A DNA stretch of 64,000 nucleotides. Source: Actinoplanes lutulentus (GTDB lineage: Bacteria > Actinomycetota > Actinomycetes > Mycobacteriales > Micromonosporaceae). The position numbers and the translations under genes were made by a program. Under the pieces are notes generated by a model. It saw nothing but the letters and a program-made list of their open reading frames with translations. It was not told the origin of the DNA and did not search any database. Shown in pieces: positions 1 to 8,713 of this stretch (the stretch's first letter is position 1; every line of letters starts with the position of its first letter). The stretch is taken from the NCBI RefSeq assembly GCF_003259845.1, contig NZ_QLMJ01000022.1, forward strand, positions 1 to 64,000, written 5' to 3'.

Positions 1-1
1 C

Positions 2-76
2 CGTTGCCTCAAACGCTACATAGCACGCGAGATCTACCAAATCATCACCACCAACCACACCCCACCCACCACTTGA
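2..76 (+). CDS. IS110-like transposase, C-terminal fragment (cut by window start)
   Basis: An open frame runs in from the left edge and stops at TGA 74-76. Its 24 residues include CLKRYIAREIYQII, which resembles the C-terminal tail of IS110/IS1111-family transposases (established family feature, matched from memory). The short stretch after the stop, TTGACATCCATAGGAGCATC, also looks like the 3' flank of such elements. Most of the gene lies outside the window, so intactness cannot be judged. It could instead be the tail of an unrelated protein. Confidence 0.42.
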   Translation, partial: RCLKRYIAREIYQIITTNHTPPTT

Positions 77-396
77 CATCCATAGGAGCATCGGCTCGCC
101 CCTCGGCACCGAAAATTGCCGCACCCGAACACGCCGCGATCGCGATAGGCCGGCGGCGCCCTGGCACCACACCGGCCATCTGGCAAACAGGCCTCGGTCG
201 GAGGCCGGAGATCGAACGGCCTGATCCTGACGGCTCGACATCGCACTTCCCCGAGGGTGTGGCTTCCTCGATTGACCAGCAGCGTCGGCACTGGCCTCCA
301 GCCGGGCGGCTCGAGCTGGCGTCCGGTGCTGTTTCGCGAGCGGCGTGACGGACCCTGAGCGCCAGCCGGACCAGCTGGCGCTCAGCGCCACCGGAG
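77..396. other. Gene-free stretch
   Basis: I see no convincing coding frame here. Open frames on both strands have no ribosome site and no recognisable domain. The stretch lies between the transposase remnant and the first 41-bp repeat pair. Confidence 0.5.
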
Positions 397-498
397 CGTG
401 TCGACTAACGGTTCTATTTGCACCCGAAGTCGACACGCGCCCCGTGAGTCGTTCGCTTGTGTCGATTTGGGGCGCGTATCGCACCCGAACTCGACACG
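397..498. repeat. Family A repeat pair (two 41-bp near-palindromes, 61-bp period)
   Basis: Units lie at 397-437 and 458-498, separated by 20 bp. Each is bounded by YGTGTCGA and TCGACACG. The second unit is close to consensus. The first is the most diverged copy in the middle but keeps both ends. The same unit recurs near 6.2, 11.9, 21.2, 34.1 and 34.5 kb. Confidence 0.85.
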
Positions 499-548
499 CT
501 CGGCGTGGGCATCGCGGTTGGCCTGCGGTGGGTGCGTCCTCCGGTGTG

Positions 549-592
549 CGAAACGGGCCCTCGCTCCGGTTGTGGAGAGAGGGCCCGTTTCG
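549..592 (-). terminator. Long perfect hairpin after the secreted hydrolase gene
   Basis: CGAAACGGGCCCTC (549-562) pairs perfectly with GAGGGCCCGTTTCG (579-592), a 14-bp stem with a 16-base loop. It lies 11 bp past the stop of the minus-strand gene ending at 604, a typical place for an intrinsic terminator. Confidence 0.75.
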
Positions 593-603
593 GTGGTGGG
601 GTG

Positions 604-3600
604 TTACTTCTTCTTGGTTAGGGTCAGCTTGGTGGGCTGGCTTGTTGTGGTGCCGGTGGCGTTCTCGAAGGTGACCGTTACCGTCACGTCGAGGCGGCCG
701 GCCTTGTTCAGCTGGTCGCGGCCGGCGGGCGTCAGCGTGACGGGCAGGGTTACCGTGTCCGCCTTGCTGGGCTTCTTGACCGCCGTGATCACCTTGTCGC
801 CGCTGAGGGTGACGACACCGGCGGAGTTGACCGCCGCCGTGACCGAGGCGTCCTTGGCGTTCACCTTGGTGATCGTCACGGTCGGGGCCGGGATGACCGG
901 CTTGACGCTGACCGTCACGTCGTCGGAGACCTTGACGTTGCCGGACGAGTCGACGACCAGGGCTTCGAGGGAGACCTTCTTGCCGGCGTACTTGGCCGTC
1001 GGGGTCCACTCCAGCTGGTACGGCGTGGTGCTGACGGTGCCCGCTTTGGATCCGTTGACGAGCAGGGTCACCGACTTGATGCCGAAGTCGTCGGTTGCGC
1101 GTACCAAAGGTTTGATGGTCTCACCGACGGTGAGGTCCGTCTTGCGGCCTGGATCGGCGATGGTGGCGGACGGCTTCTTGTCGGTGACGCGGCCGGCGGT
1201 GGTCGGCACCGAGTGCGGCGCCGACGAGAGCGGCTTGCTGACGATCACCGAGGAACCCTCGGAGACGGCCGGCTTGCCCTTGCCGAAGTACGACTTCGAC
1301 ACGGTGACCGGGGCATCCGTCCGGACCGTCGTGCCGGTGGCGTCGGCGTTGTAGACCGCGTAGCCGTTGCCGCTGAGCACGTCGCCGGTCGCGGTGACCG
1401 TGCCCGAGTCGGCCAGCAGCAGGCCGACCGCGGTACCGCTGATCCGGCTGGAGTCGACGTATCCGTCGGTGCCGCCGGTGTAGCGAACGCCCACCGACGT
1501 TGCCGAACTCGAACCCGTGACAACGGTGTCCTCGACGTATCCGTGGTAGCGGATGCCGCTGCGGACCAGGTTCTCCGCGGCGCCGTCCTTGCCCCGGGCG
1601 CCGTCGAACAGGATGCCGCCGGACTGGAAGCCGGTGACCAGGCTGTCCGAGACGGTGAGTTCACTCTCGACGGTGCCGGTACCCGTACCCTGGATGTTTC
1701 CGGTCTTGATGATTCCCCAGCCGTGCGGATGCGCTGAGGTCTCCTCCGGGGTTGTCGCGGTCTTGAGCGGGCCCACGACGCTGTCGGAGATGCTGCCGGC
1801 CGCGCCGAAGTACGCGATACCGGCCTCGGCCCAGACGTCGCCGGAGGTGATCGTGACGCCGGAGATGTCGACGAACATCTCGTTGGTGTCGGTGGAGCCG
1901 AGCGACTGCCGCGACACGGTGATCACGTTGCCGCCGCCGTCGCGCAGGTACGGCTCGGTGCCGGCCAGGGTGCCGAGGCTCTGGTCGGGTTCGATGGTCA
2001 CCTTGTCGGCGCCGGTGCCCTTGATGGTGAGCGGCTTGGTGATGGTCAGGCCGTTCTTGGCGCCGGACTGCACCGGGTTGGAGTTGTGGTTCAGCGGGGT
2101 CGACGACTCCTGGTAGAGGCCGTCGCAGACCACGATGGTGTCCCAGGGCGAGGCGAAGGTGACGGCCGTCTGGATCGACGTGAACTGCGCGGCCGGGCAC
2201 TGGACCTTGTCGTCGTCGACGGTCCAGACGTTGCCGGTCGCCTCCGCAGAAGAAGCGCGAACGGAGTAGTCGAACCTGCCGTAACCCGCACCGTTGGCCT
2301 TGGTGACGCCGTCCGACTGGATCTGCTTGCCGGAGGCGCTCTCCTGGAACCGCACGTCGGCCATCTGGATCGAGCCGGACTGCGGCAGGTCACCGGTACC
2401 GAAGCGGAACTCCAGCTTCGCGAGCGAGCTGACGTCCACACCCTGCGAGGCGAACTCGCTGAGCGGCACCCGGATCTGGTCGAGCACGATGTGCGTGTTC
2501 GGGGTGTTCGTGCCGGTCGACATGTGCAGGGCGTTGCCCCAGCGCGGGTCGCCGGCCTGGACGCTCGCCTCGTTGCCGTCCGTGTCGGACAGCACGATCT
2601 CGAAGTTCTGGGTGGTCGAGGCGGGGTTGTAGGAAGTCGGCTTCTCGTTCGGCCACGACGGACCGGCGGGATCACGGGTGTTGTCACCGCGGTTGTCGGC
2701 GCCCGGGTTGCGGGTGTCGAAGAAGTTCACCGCGGCGCTCAGCGCGAGAGCCTCCAGCGACTTCATGTTCTTCGCGTCGTCCGGGATCCGCGCGGTCAGC
2801 GTGGCGTCCGAGCCCTGCTCCCACGCGAGGGTGAGCTGCGGGCCGTACGAGTGGTTGATCGGCGCGTTCTCCCGGGTGCCGTTCTGTCCGCCGAGCGCGG
2901 TGGCCGCCGGAAGCGGGCACTGCTTGGCGGCGAGCGGGACACCGGTCTTGCCGAGCTGGGCGGGCGCGAAGTCCTGCGGCTCGGGGTTGCACCAGTCGTA
3001 TCCACCGATGGTCGTCGCCGGCTTGGGCGTGACGCCGGCGGCCTGGGCGTACGGGTCGGCGAAGCCGCTGCCGCTCAGCGAACCGCCGAGGGCGTTGAGA
3101 CCGAGCGGGTTCTCCACTTCGGGGGTGATCAGGTCGACGCGCGTACCCGAGCCCGCGTAGTAGTTGGTGTTGACCCGCTCTTCGCAGCCGATCCGGGTGC
3201 CGGACTCGCTGGTCGGGCACGCCGACGCCGGGACCTGCAGGTGGTCGGCGGTGTTGGCGAGCTCGCCGGTCATGTACGCCTCGAACGCGCCCTCACCACC
3301 GATGTAGCGCCGGAAGAACGCGGCCATCGTGGCGAGGCCGAGCTTCTCCTGGTCACCCATCCGCGCGACGTCCCCGGAGATCTTCGTGTTCACGAGAGGG
3401 TTCAGCGGGTCGGTGTTGTTGATCTTGTAATTCAGGGCGTCGTCGGTGGAACTGGCCGCACCGGAGAGCCGCAGGTTGTTCGGGTGCACGTTGTTCGTCG
3501 CGAACGGCGCCGAGTTGCCACAGGCAGCGTCGTTGTTGGCCTGGCCGTCCGCGCCACCGTCGGCGTACCAGACGGAGTTGTACCAGTTGTGGATCGCGCC

Positions 3601-4515
3601 GAGCTGCTCGACCTGGATCTTCGGGTACGGGTCGTCGGAATTCACCGTCTGGCCCCGCTCGAACTGGCGGGCGCCCATCAGGTTCGACACGTCGCCGTCA
3701 CACATCGGCAAAATCGTCATGTACGGCATTCCGTACGGTGCCTTGCGCTCGTAATCGGTGGGCGCGAGCGAGATGACACCGCTGATCGGGTACCGCGGTC
3801 CGTCGGTGCGGATCCGGTTGTAATCGATGAAGTTGGTGACCGCGTCACCACCGCGCGAGTGGCCCATCATGCCGATGCGGCTCATGTCGAGGTGACCGGA
3901 AAGGACCGTGCCGATCGTGGTGTGCTCGTCGATCGGCAGACCGGTCTTCTTGGAGGCCGCGGTGATCGCGTCGAGAGCGGCGGCCAGCAGCATGCGGCGG
4001 TTGTGCATGCCTTTGCCCTTGTTGCTGTCCTGCCGCATCATCAGCTGGTCCTGCGAGATGGAGAACGTCGTGTATCCCCAGGTCGCGAGGTTCTCGGCGA
4101 GGTAGGCGTACCCGCTCTCGTTGTGCTTGAACTCCGCACACGTGATGGTCGCCGAGACCTGCCCGGAGTCGCAGGAGCCGTGGTTGCCGTGCACCAGGAC
4201 GATCAGCGGCGACGGCTTCGTGCGCAGCGACCAGTCCGGCATGTAGAGCTGACCACGGATCTCGACCTGCTCGGACGCCTGAGAGGTGCCCGCGGTGGGG
4301 GCGGCGCCGTCCGAGTTCGGTTCCTGGATCGTGGCGAGACCGAATTTGGCCTCTTGGATCACCTGATGGCCGTAGGGACCACGCGCCGTCGGATCAGGCA
4401 GCGTCGTCGTGGGGGTGGTCTTCGATGCGGTCGGCGCTGCGCTCGCCGGCGAGGATATTCCTACCGGGATCGCGAGCGTGAGGACTACTGAGAGGAGTAA
4501 TCCGCCTATTTTCAT
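604..4515 (-). CDS. Large secreted alpha/beta hydrolase / right-handed beta-helix / Ig-like protein
   Basis: 1303 residues. An N-terminal Sec signal peptide (about 1-27, ending near PASAAP) implies export. Residues about 90-420 form an alpha/beta hydrolase: LVHGNHG oxyanion region, nucleophile elbow GHSRGG, an acid in PMCDGD, and a candidate His in AIHNWYN. A beta-sandwich-like stretch follows (about 560-740), then a parallel beta-helix (about 760-1090) opening with a pectin-esterase-like phrase (FTSIQTAV, DTIVVCDGLY) and rich in short G/T/S/V repeats. Two Ig-like domains end the protein. The start has AGGAG upstream and a hairpin follows the stop. A secreted esterase or depolymerase with a carbohydrate-binding helix is plausible, but the substrate is unknown. 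The hydrolase assignment is firm; the helix role is inferred. Confidence 0.88.
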   Translation of the reverse strand: MKIGGLLLSVVLTLAIPVGISSPASAAPTASKTTPTTTLPDPTARGPYGHQVIQEAKFGLATIQEPNSDGAAPTAGTSQASEQVEIRGQLYMPDWSLRTKPSPLIVLVHGNHGSCDSGQVSATITCAEFKHNESGYAYLAENLATWGYTTFSISQDQLMMRQDSNKGKGMHNRRMLLAAALDAITAASKKTGLPIDEHTTIGTVLSGHLDMSRIGMMGHSRGGDAVTNFIDYNRIRTDGPRYPISGVISLAPTDYERKAPYGMPYMTILPMCDGDVSNLMGARQFERGQTVNSDDPYPKIQVEQLGAIHNWYNSVWYADGGADGQANNDAACGNSAPFATNNVHPNNLRLSGAASSTDDALNYKINNTDPLNPLVNTKISGDVARMGDQEKLGLATMAAFFRRYIGGEGAFEAYMTGELANTADHLQVPASACPTSESGTRIGCEERVNTNYYAGSGTRVDLITPEVENPLGLNALGGSLSGSGFADPYAQAAGVTPKPATTIGGYDWCNPEPQDFAPAQLGKTGVPLAAKQCPLPAATALGGQNGTRENAPINHSYGPQLTLAWEQGSDATLTARIPDDAKNMKSLEALALSAAVNFFDTRNPGADNRGDNTRDPAGPSWPNEKPTSYNPASTTQNFEIVLSDTDGNEASVQAGDPRWGNALHMSTGTNTPNTHIVLDQIRVPLSEFASQGVDVSSLAKLEFRFGTGDLPQSGSIQMADVRFQESASGKQIQSDGVTKANGAGYGRFDYSVRASSAEATGNVWTVDDDKVQCPAAQFTSIQTAVTFASPWDTIVVCDGLYQESSTPLNHNSNPVQSGAKNGLTITKPLTIKGTGADKVTIEPDQSLGTLAGTEPYLRDGGGNVITVSRQSLGSTDTNEMFVDISGVTITSGDVWAEAGIAYFGAAGSISDSVVGPLKTATTPEETSAHPHGWGIIKTGNIQGTGTGTVESELTVSDSLVTGFQSGGILFDGARGKDGAAENLVRSGIRYHGYVEDTVVTGSSSATSVGVRYTGGTDGYVDSSRISGTAVGLLLADSGTVTATGDVLSGNGYAVYNADATGTTVRTDAPVTVSKSYFGKGKPAVSEGSSVIVSKPLSSAPHSVPTTAGRVTDKKPSATIADPGRKTDLTVGETIKPLVRATDDFGIKSVTLLVNGSKAGTVSTTPYQLEWTPTAKYAGKKVSLEALVVDSSGNVKVSDDVTVSVKPVIPAPTVTITKVNAKDASVTAAVNSAGVVTLSGDKVITAVKKPSKADTVTLPVTLTPAGRDQLNKAGRLDVTVTVTFENATGTTTSQPTKLTLTKKK

Positions 4516-4694
4516 ACAATGCTCCTAAGGAACAGGAGTTGAATGATCAACTAGGCGGGGACGCTAAACAGCAGAGATTTCTCAGCTGTTTCTAATCCGA
4601 TTCAAAGGCCCGCGAGCCCCTGCCGCGTGATGTGACGGCCGCGACGCGGCCTTTTCCCGTTATTTCCGGCGTACGCACTAAAAGGCGCTCCATT

Positions 4695-5792
4695 GTGGTG
4701 ACAGTGCAGAATAGTGGCGTGCGCCCCCATCCCCGTGCCGATCTTCTGGTCGTCGGCGTCGCCGTCACGATCGTCGTGCTGATCGTCGTCACTATGCCCT
4801 ACGTGCCCTGCTCGGCCGTGACCTGCGGGCCGGAGCCGCTGACCTCGGTCGGGATCAGCCTCCTCGCCGCCGTCCCGGTGATGTCCTACCTGCACCGCTG
4901 GTCCGCCGTGGTCGCGGCGGTTGTCTGCGCGGTGCTGTGGCCGATCGCCGACCGCATCGAGGACGTGGGGATGGGCTGGCATGTGGCGCTGCCCCTCGTC
5001 CTGCTCGCGGTCACGGTCGCGGTGGCCCGGCTGCGGTATCCGGCGGTCGTGGCCGGGGCGGGGCATTCGACTGGCGATCTTGGCGATGTGCGGCGTGAGC
5101 GGCCGCCCGAGTTGGAGCGCCTGCCGTCGATCACCCGGCCGGTGCTGGTCGGGACGTTCCTCGTGGGCGCCGCGCTCGCCGGGATCACCGCGACGCTGTG
5201 GCATCAGGCCGCGGTCACCGCGCAGGAGGCGTCATCTTCGGTTATCGGCGCGGTGGTGCGTGAGCACCACGAGACCCGGATCGGCGTGGACCTGGACAAC
5301 GGCGACTCGTATTACCTGGAGGTGTTCGAACCCGCCGACTATCCGGTGGGCAGCCGGGTCGAGGTGCTCGTCGACGACGCCGGGCTGCGGCAGCTGAGCA
5401 GCGAGCCGTACGACATCACCGTTCTGCTTCTGCCGCTCGTGACAGTGGCCGGTGCCGGTGTCGCGCTGCTGGTCAGGGCCGGGAGCCGGCGGCGGGTACT
5501 GCGCCGGTTCCTGGCCGAGCCGCAGCCGGTCCGGGCTGTTCAGGCGATCGACAGTGGCGTCGAGATCGTGGTGATGCTGACCGAACCGGCGACCGCGGCC
5601 CGGCAGTTCACCGTCCGGGTCGAGCCCGTACCGCGAGCCGCAGAGGCGGGACCGGCCACGCTTTACGGGGACCCACGGCCGGGGGAGTGGTGTGTGGTGG
5701 TGATCGGCCGCCAGGTGCGGGTGCCCCGGCGGCCGATCGGCAAGGTGTCGAAGATTCCGTATGAGCTGGCCCTGCTGATGCGAGCGTCGTGA
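4695..5792 (+). CDS. Multi-pass membrane protein with an extracytoplasmic beta-barrel-like segment
   Basis: About 365 residues from GTG 4695. An in-frame ATG at 4632 would add 21 residues without a better ribosome site. Several hydrophobic segments occur: two or three near the N terminus, one around the middle, and one after a soluble segment. The soluble stretch (VIGAVVREHHETRIGVDLDNG to VEVLVDD) resembles the small beta-barrel inserted between helices in DUF3592-type membrane proteins, which is my best guess at family. It is transcribed away from the large secreted hydrolase; nothing ties the two functionally. Function unknown. Confidence 0.75.
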   Translation: MVTVQNSGVRPHPRADLLVVGVAVTIVVLIVVTMPYVPCSAVTCGPEPLTSVGISLLAAVPVMSYLHRWSAVVAAVVCAVLWPIADRIEDVGMGWHVALPLVLLAVTVAVARLRYPAVVAGAGHSTGDLGDVRRERPPELERLPSITRPVLVGTFLVGAALAGITATLWHQAAVTAQEASSSVIGAVVREHHETRIGVDLDNGDSYYLEVFEPADYPVGSRVEVLVDDAGLRQLSSEPYDITVLLLPLVTVAGAGVALLVRAGSRRRVLRRFLAEPQPVRAVQAIDSGVEIVVMLTEPATAARQFTVRVEPVPRAAEAGPATLYGDPRPGEWCVVVIGRQVRVPRRPIGKVSKIPYELALLMRAS

Positions 5793-5984
5793 GCGCCACG
5801 CTGCGCATATCTTCGGAATAGTTCCTATTCGCCCATTTCACCGTGTTCTGCGCCATTAGATCCAGATAGCGCTGGGCCCGCGCGAAATTGTTGCCGCCAC
5901 CCCGATGAATTCGGTGAGCCGGGCGGAAAACCCCTCTTGGGTACGCCCAAAGCCCACCCGTAGTCACCCGCGAGATCCAATCCA
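5793..5984. other. Gap after the membrane protein; no gene called
   Basis: A minus-strand open frame crosses this stretch, but it has a mixed third-base pattern, no start signal and no recognised domain, and it continues antisense into the preceding gene. At most it is a decayed gene fragment. Confidence 0.4.
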
Positions 5985-6035
5985 GCTGGTTCTCACGGCT
6001 GCCTCAGACCCCGCGAAACAACTGTGAGAACCAGC
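5985..6035. repeat. 12-bp perfect inverted repeat
   Basis: GCTGGTTCTCAC (5985-5996) and GTGAGAACCAGC (6024-6035) are exact reverse complements around a 27-base spacer. The structure sits about 190 bp past the upstream stop codon, so it is an unusually distant terminator or a separate structural element. It is not homologous to repeat families A or B. Confidence 0.7.
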
Positions 6036-6212
6036 CGGCCAAGGTCACCCCCTGGCGAGCCAACCGTCCCCGCCGAGGCGCATCCGGGCCCGGGCCGGCC
6101 GTCCGTGCTCGGGCTGGCCGTCCGGGCTCGGGCCGGGCTCCAGGTGCGTGCTGGTCGTCCGAGCCGGCGAACTGGCCGCCGCGCCGGCCTCGGAGCGGCC
6201 CCTGCGCTGATG

Positions 6213-6314
6213 CGTGTCGAGTTAGGGCGCGTATCGAACCCCAAGTCGACACAGGCGCGCGCTTTCCGGCACGCGTGTCGAGTTTGGGCGCGAATCGCAC
6301 CTTAAATCGACACG
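6213..6314. repeat. Family A repeat pair
   Basis: Units at 6213-6253 and 6274-6314, again with exactly 20 bp between them. Both have CGTGTCGAG at the left end and TCGACAC at the right end. The second unit has GGGCGCGAATCGCACC in the middle, close to the consensus. Confidence 0.88.
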
Positions 6315-6366
6315 GACGGGCGCTTCTGGCGGTGCGTTTCCGGCCGTGCGTGTCGGATGCCGCAGG

Positions 6367-6423
6367 CGAGCCGTAGCTCAGATATGTCATGCGGGTCGGA
6401 TAACAGGTCTGAGCTACGGCTCG
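6367..6423. repeat. Family B hairpin, copy 1
   Basis: CGAGCCGTAGCTCAGA (6367-6382) pairs perfectly with TCTGAGCTACGGCTCG (6408-6423), a 16-bp stem with a 25-base loop. Its arms match copies near 11.8 and 21.0 kb. Confidence 0.88.
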
Positions 6424-6430
6424 TGCCTCG

Positions 6431-6485
6431 GAGCCGTAGGTCAGCCACGTTATGCGGGTCCGATAACGTCTCCCAGCTACGGCTC
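6431..6485. repeat. Family B hairpin, copy 2
   Basis: It begins GAGCCGTAGGTCAG and ends CAGCTACGGCTC, 7 bp after copy 1. The loop shares the phrase TATGCGGGTC with copy 1 (ATGCGGGTC), which suggests local duplication of the whole unit. The stem carries a few mismatches. Confidence 0.82.
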
Positions 6486-6520
6486 AGCTCCCGCCCCGGC
6501 CCCACGCCGTCGCGCCGGGG

Positions 6521-6647
6521 TTCCGCGCCCCCGGGCCCCGGGATTCCGCGCCCCCGGGCTCCCGGCTCCGGCTGCCGGCCACTGGCTCCCGCAGCCCGCA
6601 GCCCGGCTCCCGCTGCCCGCAGCCCGGCTCCCGCAGCCCGGCTCCCG
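6521..6647. repeat. GC-rich short direct repeats
   Basis: TTCCGCGCCCCCGGG occurs at 6521-6535 and 6544-6558. GCAGCCCGGCTCCCG occurs at 6598-6612, 6619-6633 and 6633-6647. They lie just upstream of the EamA gene and leave little room for a conventional promoter. Confidence 0.75.
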
Positions 6648-6771
6648 CCGGCCGTCTGCTCGGCGGCGAGGGGCTGGCTCTGTGGGCCTGGGAAATTGCG
6701 CGCGGATTGGGGGCGGGTTGGGCAGAGTGTCAGGGGTGACTGTGCTTACTGCTCCTGACGGCCGGGTTGAG

Positions 6772-7698
6772 ATGCGCCGATGGTTTCCGGCTTACCTGGC
6801 GCTCGCCGCTATCTGGGGCACCAGCTTCCTGTTCATCAAGGTCGGCGTACGGGAGCTGCATCCACTGTGGCTTACGTTCGGACGGGTCGCCGCCGGCGCG
6901 CTCGTCCTGGTCGTCGCGCTTGCGATCACCCGCGACCGGCTCCCGCGTGACTGGCGGCTCTGGGGACATCTTCAAGTGGTCGCGCTGCTCGGGGTCGTGG
7001 TGCCGTTCACCCTGTTCGGGTTCGGTGAGCAGCGCGTGTCGTCCGTGCTCGCCGGGATCTGGAACGCGGCCACGCCCCTGGTCGCGCTGCCGCTCGCGGC
7101 GCTGGTGTTCCGCACCGAGCGGCTGACTGCGCGAAAGGTCGCCGGCATCGGCATCGGGTTCGCCGGTGTCCTCGTGGTGCTCGGCGTGTGGCAGGGTGTC
7201 GGCGGCTCCCAGTTCACCGGGCAGCTCATGTGCTTCGCCGCGGCGATGTGTTACGCCGTCGCCATTCCGTACCAGAAGAAGTTCATCGCCGGCCGGGCCG
7301 GCAGCGGGGTCTCGATGGCCGGGGCGCAGTTGCTGTCCGCTCTTGCCCAGCTTGCGATCGTCGCGCCGCTGTTCGCCGGCGCGCCGCCGAACCCGCTCGA
7401 TCTCTCCACCGACGTGATCCTCTGCGTGCTGGCGCTCGGCGCGCTCGGCACCGGGCTGGCGTTCGTGCTGAACTTCCACGTGATCCGGGTGGCGGGCGTC
7501 AGCACGTCGTCGTCGGTGACCTACCTTATGCCGGTGGTCGCCACCGTGGTCGGCGTGCTGATCCTGCGCGAGCACCTGCACTGGAACCAGCCGGTCGGCG
7601 CACTGATCGTCCTCATCGGCGTCGCGGTCACGCAGGACCTGGTACGACGTCTTTCAAGGAAGCCGGCTGCCACCGCGGACGCCGATCCTTATCGATGA
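6772..7698 (+). CDS. EamA/DMT-family membrane exporter
   Basis: About 308 residues with ten predicted membrane helices arranged as two EamA repeats. The first begins LALAAIWGTSFLFIKVGV and the second follows QFTGQLMCFAAAMCYAV. Drug/metabolite transporters of this family usually export amino acids or small metabolites; the substrate here cannot be read. I chose ATG 6772 because the first helix follows at once. GTG 6736 is an in-frame alternative, and anything earlier runs into the repeat island. The 3' end overlaps the convergent hydrolase gene by 71 bp. Confidence 0.87.
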   Translation: MRRWFPAYLALAAIWGTSFLFIKVGVRELHPLWLTFGRVAAGALVLVVALAITRDRLPRDWRLWGHLQVVALLGVVVPFTLFGFGEQRVSSVLAGIWNAATPLVALPLAALVFRTERLTARKVAGIGIGFAGVLVVLGVWQGVGGSQFTGQLMCFAAAMCYAVAIPYQKKFIAGRAGSGVSMAGAQLLSALAQLAIVAPLFAGAPPNPLDLSTDVILCVLALGALGTGLAFVLNFHVIRVAGVSTSSSVTYLMPVVATVVGVLILREHLHWNQPVGALIVLIGVAVTQDLVRRLSRKPAATADADPYR

Positions 7699-8614
7699 TC
7701 TGCGCGCGGATGCCCTCGGCCAGATCCGGCAGCCGCAGCATCACCGCGGACAGCCGCAGTTCGGCGTCGAGGGCTGCCCGCAGGTTCGGCAGACCGGCCG
7801 CCGCGCGCAACGACCGCAGCGTCAGAACCAGCGACGTCGGTGACTTCGTGGCGATCTCCTTGGCGGCGGCCTGCGCGGCAGGATGCGCGTGGTTCGTGAG
7901 CCGGTCGAGGATCACGGCGACGTCGTCACCGGCATAACACTCGTCGATCCATGTCCGATCCAGATCAGCCGGCGGCGGCCCGGTCTCCGTCGACAGCAAA
8001 GCGGAGTGCGGATCACTTTCGGACAGCGCGGCCAACAACTCCGGCAGCCGGGCGGACGGCACGAAATGGTCGGCCAGTCCCGCCGCGATCCCGTCGCCCG
8101 CGCCGATCGCCGAGCCGGTCAGGGCCAGATGCGTACCGATCTCGCCGGGCGCGTGGCTGAGCAGCCACGATCCGCCCACATCGGGGTGGAATCCGATACC
8201 GACCTCCGGCATCGCCAGCCGGGACCGCTCGGTCACCACCCGCACCGACGCGTGCCCGGAGATCCCGATCCCGCCGCCCATCACCACGCCGTCCATCAGC
8301 GCGATGATCGGTTTCGGATACTCGTTGATGGTCGCGTTGAGCTGGTACTCCTCCGCCCAGAACCCCAGCGACGCCGTCCCGCCCGACACGGCGTCCGCGT
8401 GGATGGCCCGGATCTCGCCTCCGGCGCACAACCCGCGCTCCCCAGCGCCGTCGATCGCGACAGCTCGGACGCGGTCTTCGACCGACCAACCAGCGAGGGT
8501 ACGCGTAATGAGCTCGACCATTTCCGCGGTGAGAGCGTTGATGGCAGCAGGCCGGTTCAGCGTGATATGACCAAGGTGCCCGGTCACCCGGGTGATCACC
8601 GGAGGTTCGCTCAT
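7628..8614 (-). CDS. 3-hydroxyisobutyryl-CoA hydrolase-like (crotonase family)
   Basis: About 328 residues from ATG 8614, starting MSEPPVITRV. It has the crotonase fold: LNRPAAINALT, the oxyanion segment GLCAGGEIRA, the second loop VMGGGIGISGHASVRV, and then MPEVGIGFHPDVGGSWLLS. This layout is typical of 3-hydroxyisobutyryl-CoA hydrolases of valine breakdown rather than simple enoyl-CoA hydratases. The long C-terminal helical part after residue 230 fits too. No other valine genes are nearby, so the pathway role is inferred from family alone. Its 3' end overlaps the convergent exporter gene. Confidence 0.85.
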   Translation of the reverse strand: MSEPPVITRVTGHLGHITLNRPAAINALTAEMVELITRTLAGWSVEDRVRAVAIDGAGERGLCAGGEIRAIHADAVSGGTASLGFWAEEYQLNATINEYPKPIIALMDGVVMGGGIGISGHASVRVVTERSRLAMPEVGIGFHPDVGGSWLLSHAPGEIGTHLALTGSAIGAGDGIAAGLADHFVPSARLPELLAALSESDPHSALLSTETGPPPADLDRTWIDECYAGDDVAVILDRLTNHAHPAAQAAAKEIATKSPTSLVLTLRSLRAAAGLPNLRAALDAELRLSAVMLRLPDLAEGIRAQIIDKDRRPRWQPASLKDVVPGPA

Positions 8615-8713
8615 CCCGTGATCTTCCCGTCTCGGCGGCGAGCGGGCCAGGGTTTCTCGGCGAGCAGTAAGTTTACCGATGGCTTCGCGCTCGATATGCC
8701 GCACGATGTTCGC

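Noticed and set aside
397..498. Possible CRISPR array, because of equal-length units with variable spacers
   Set aside because: Units occur only in pairs, are diverged near-palindromes of 41 bp, and lie in many separate gaps with 20-bp spacers. No cas genes are in the window.
2086..4491. Plus-strand 801-codon open frame
   Set aside because: It is antisense to the secreted hydrolase gene, Arg/Val/Gly-rich, and has no domain. It is a typical shadow in GC-rich DNA.
5608..5967. Minus-strand frame containing FARAQRYLDLMAQNTVKWANRNYS
   Set aside because: It looks protein-like in part, but it has mixed third-base use, no ribosome site, and runs antisense into the membrane protein gene. At most a gene remnant.
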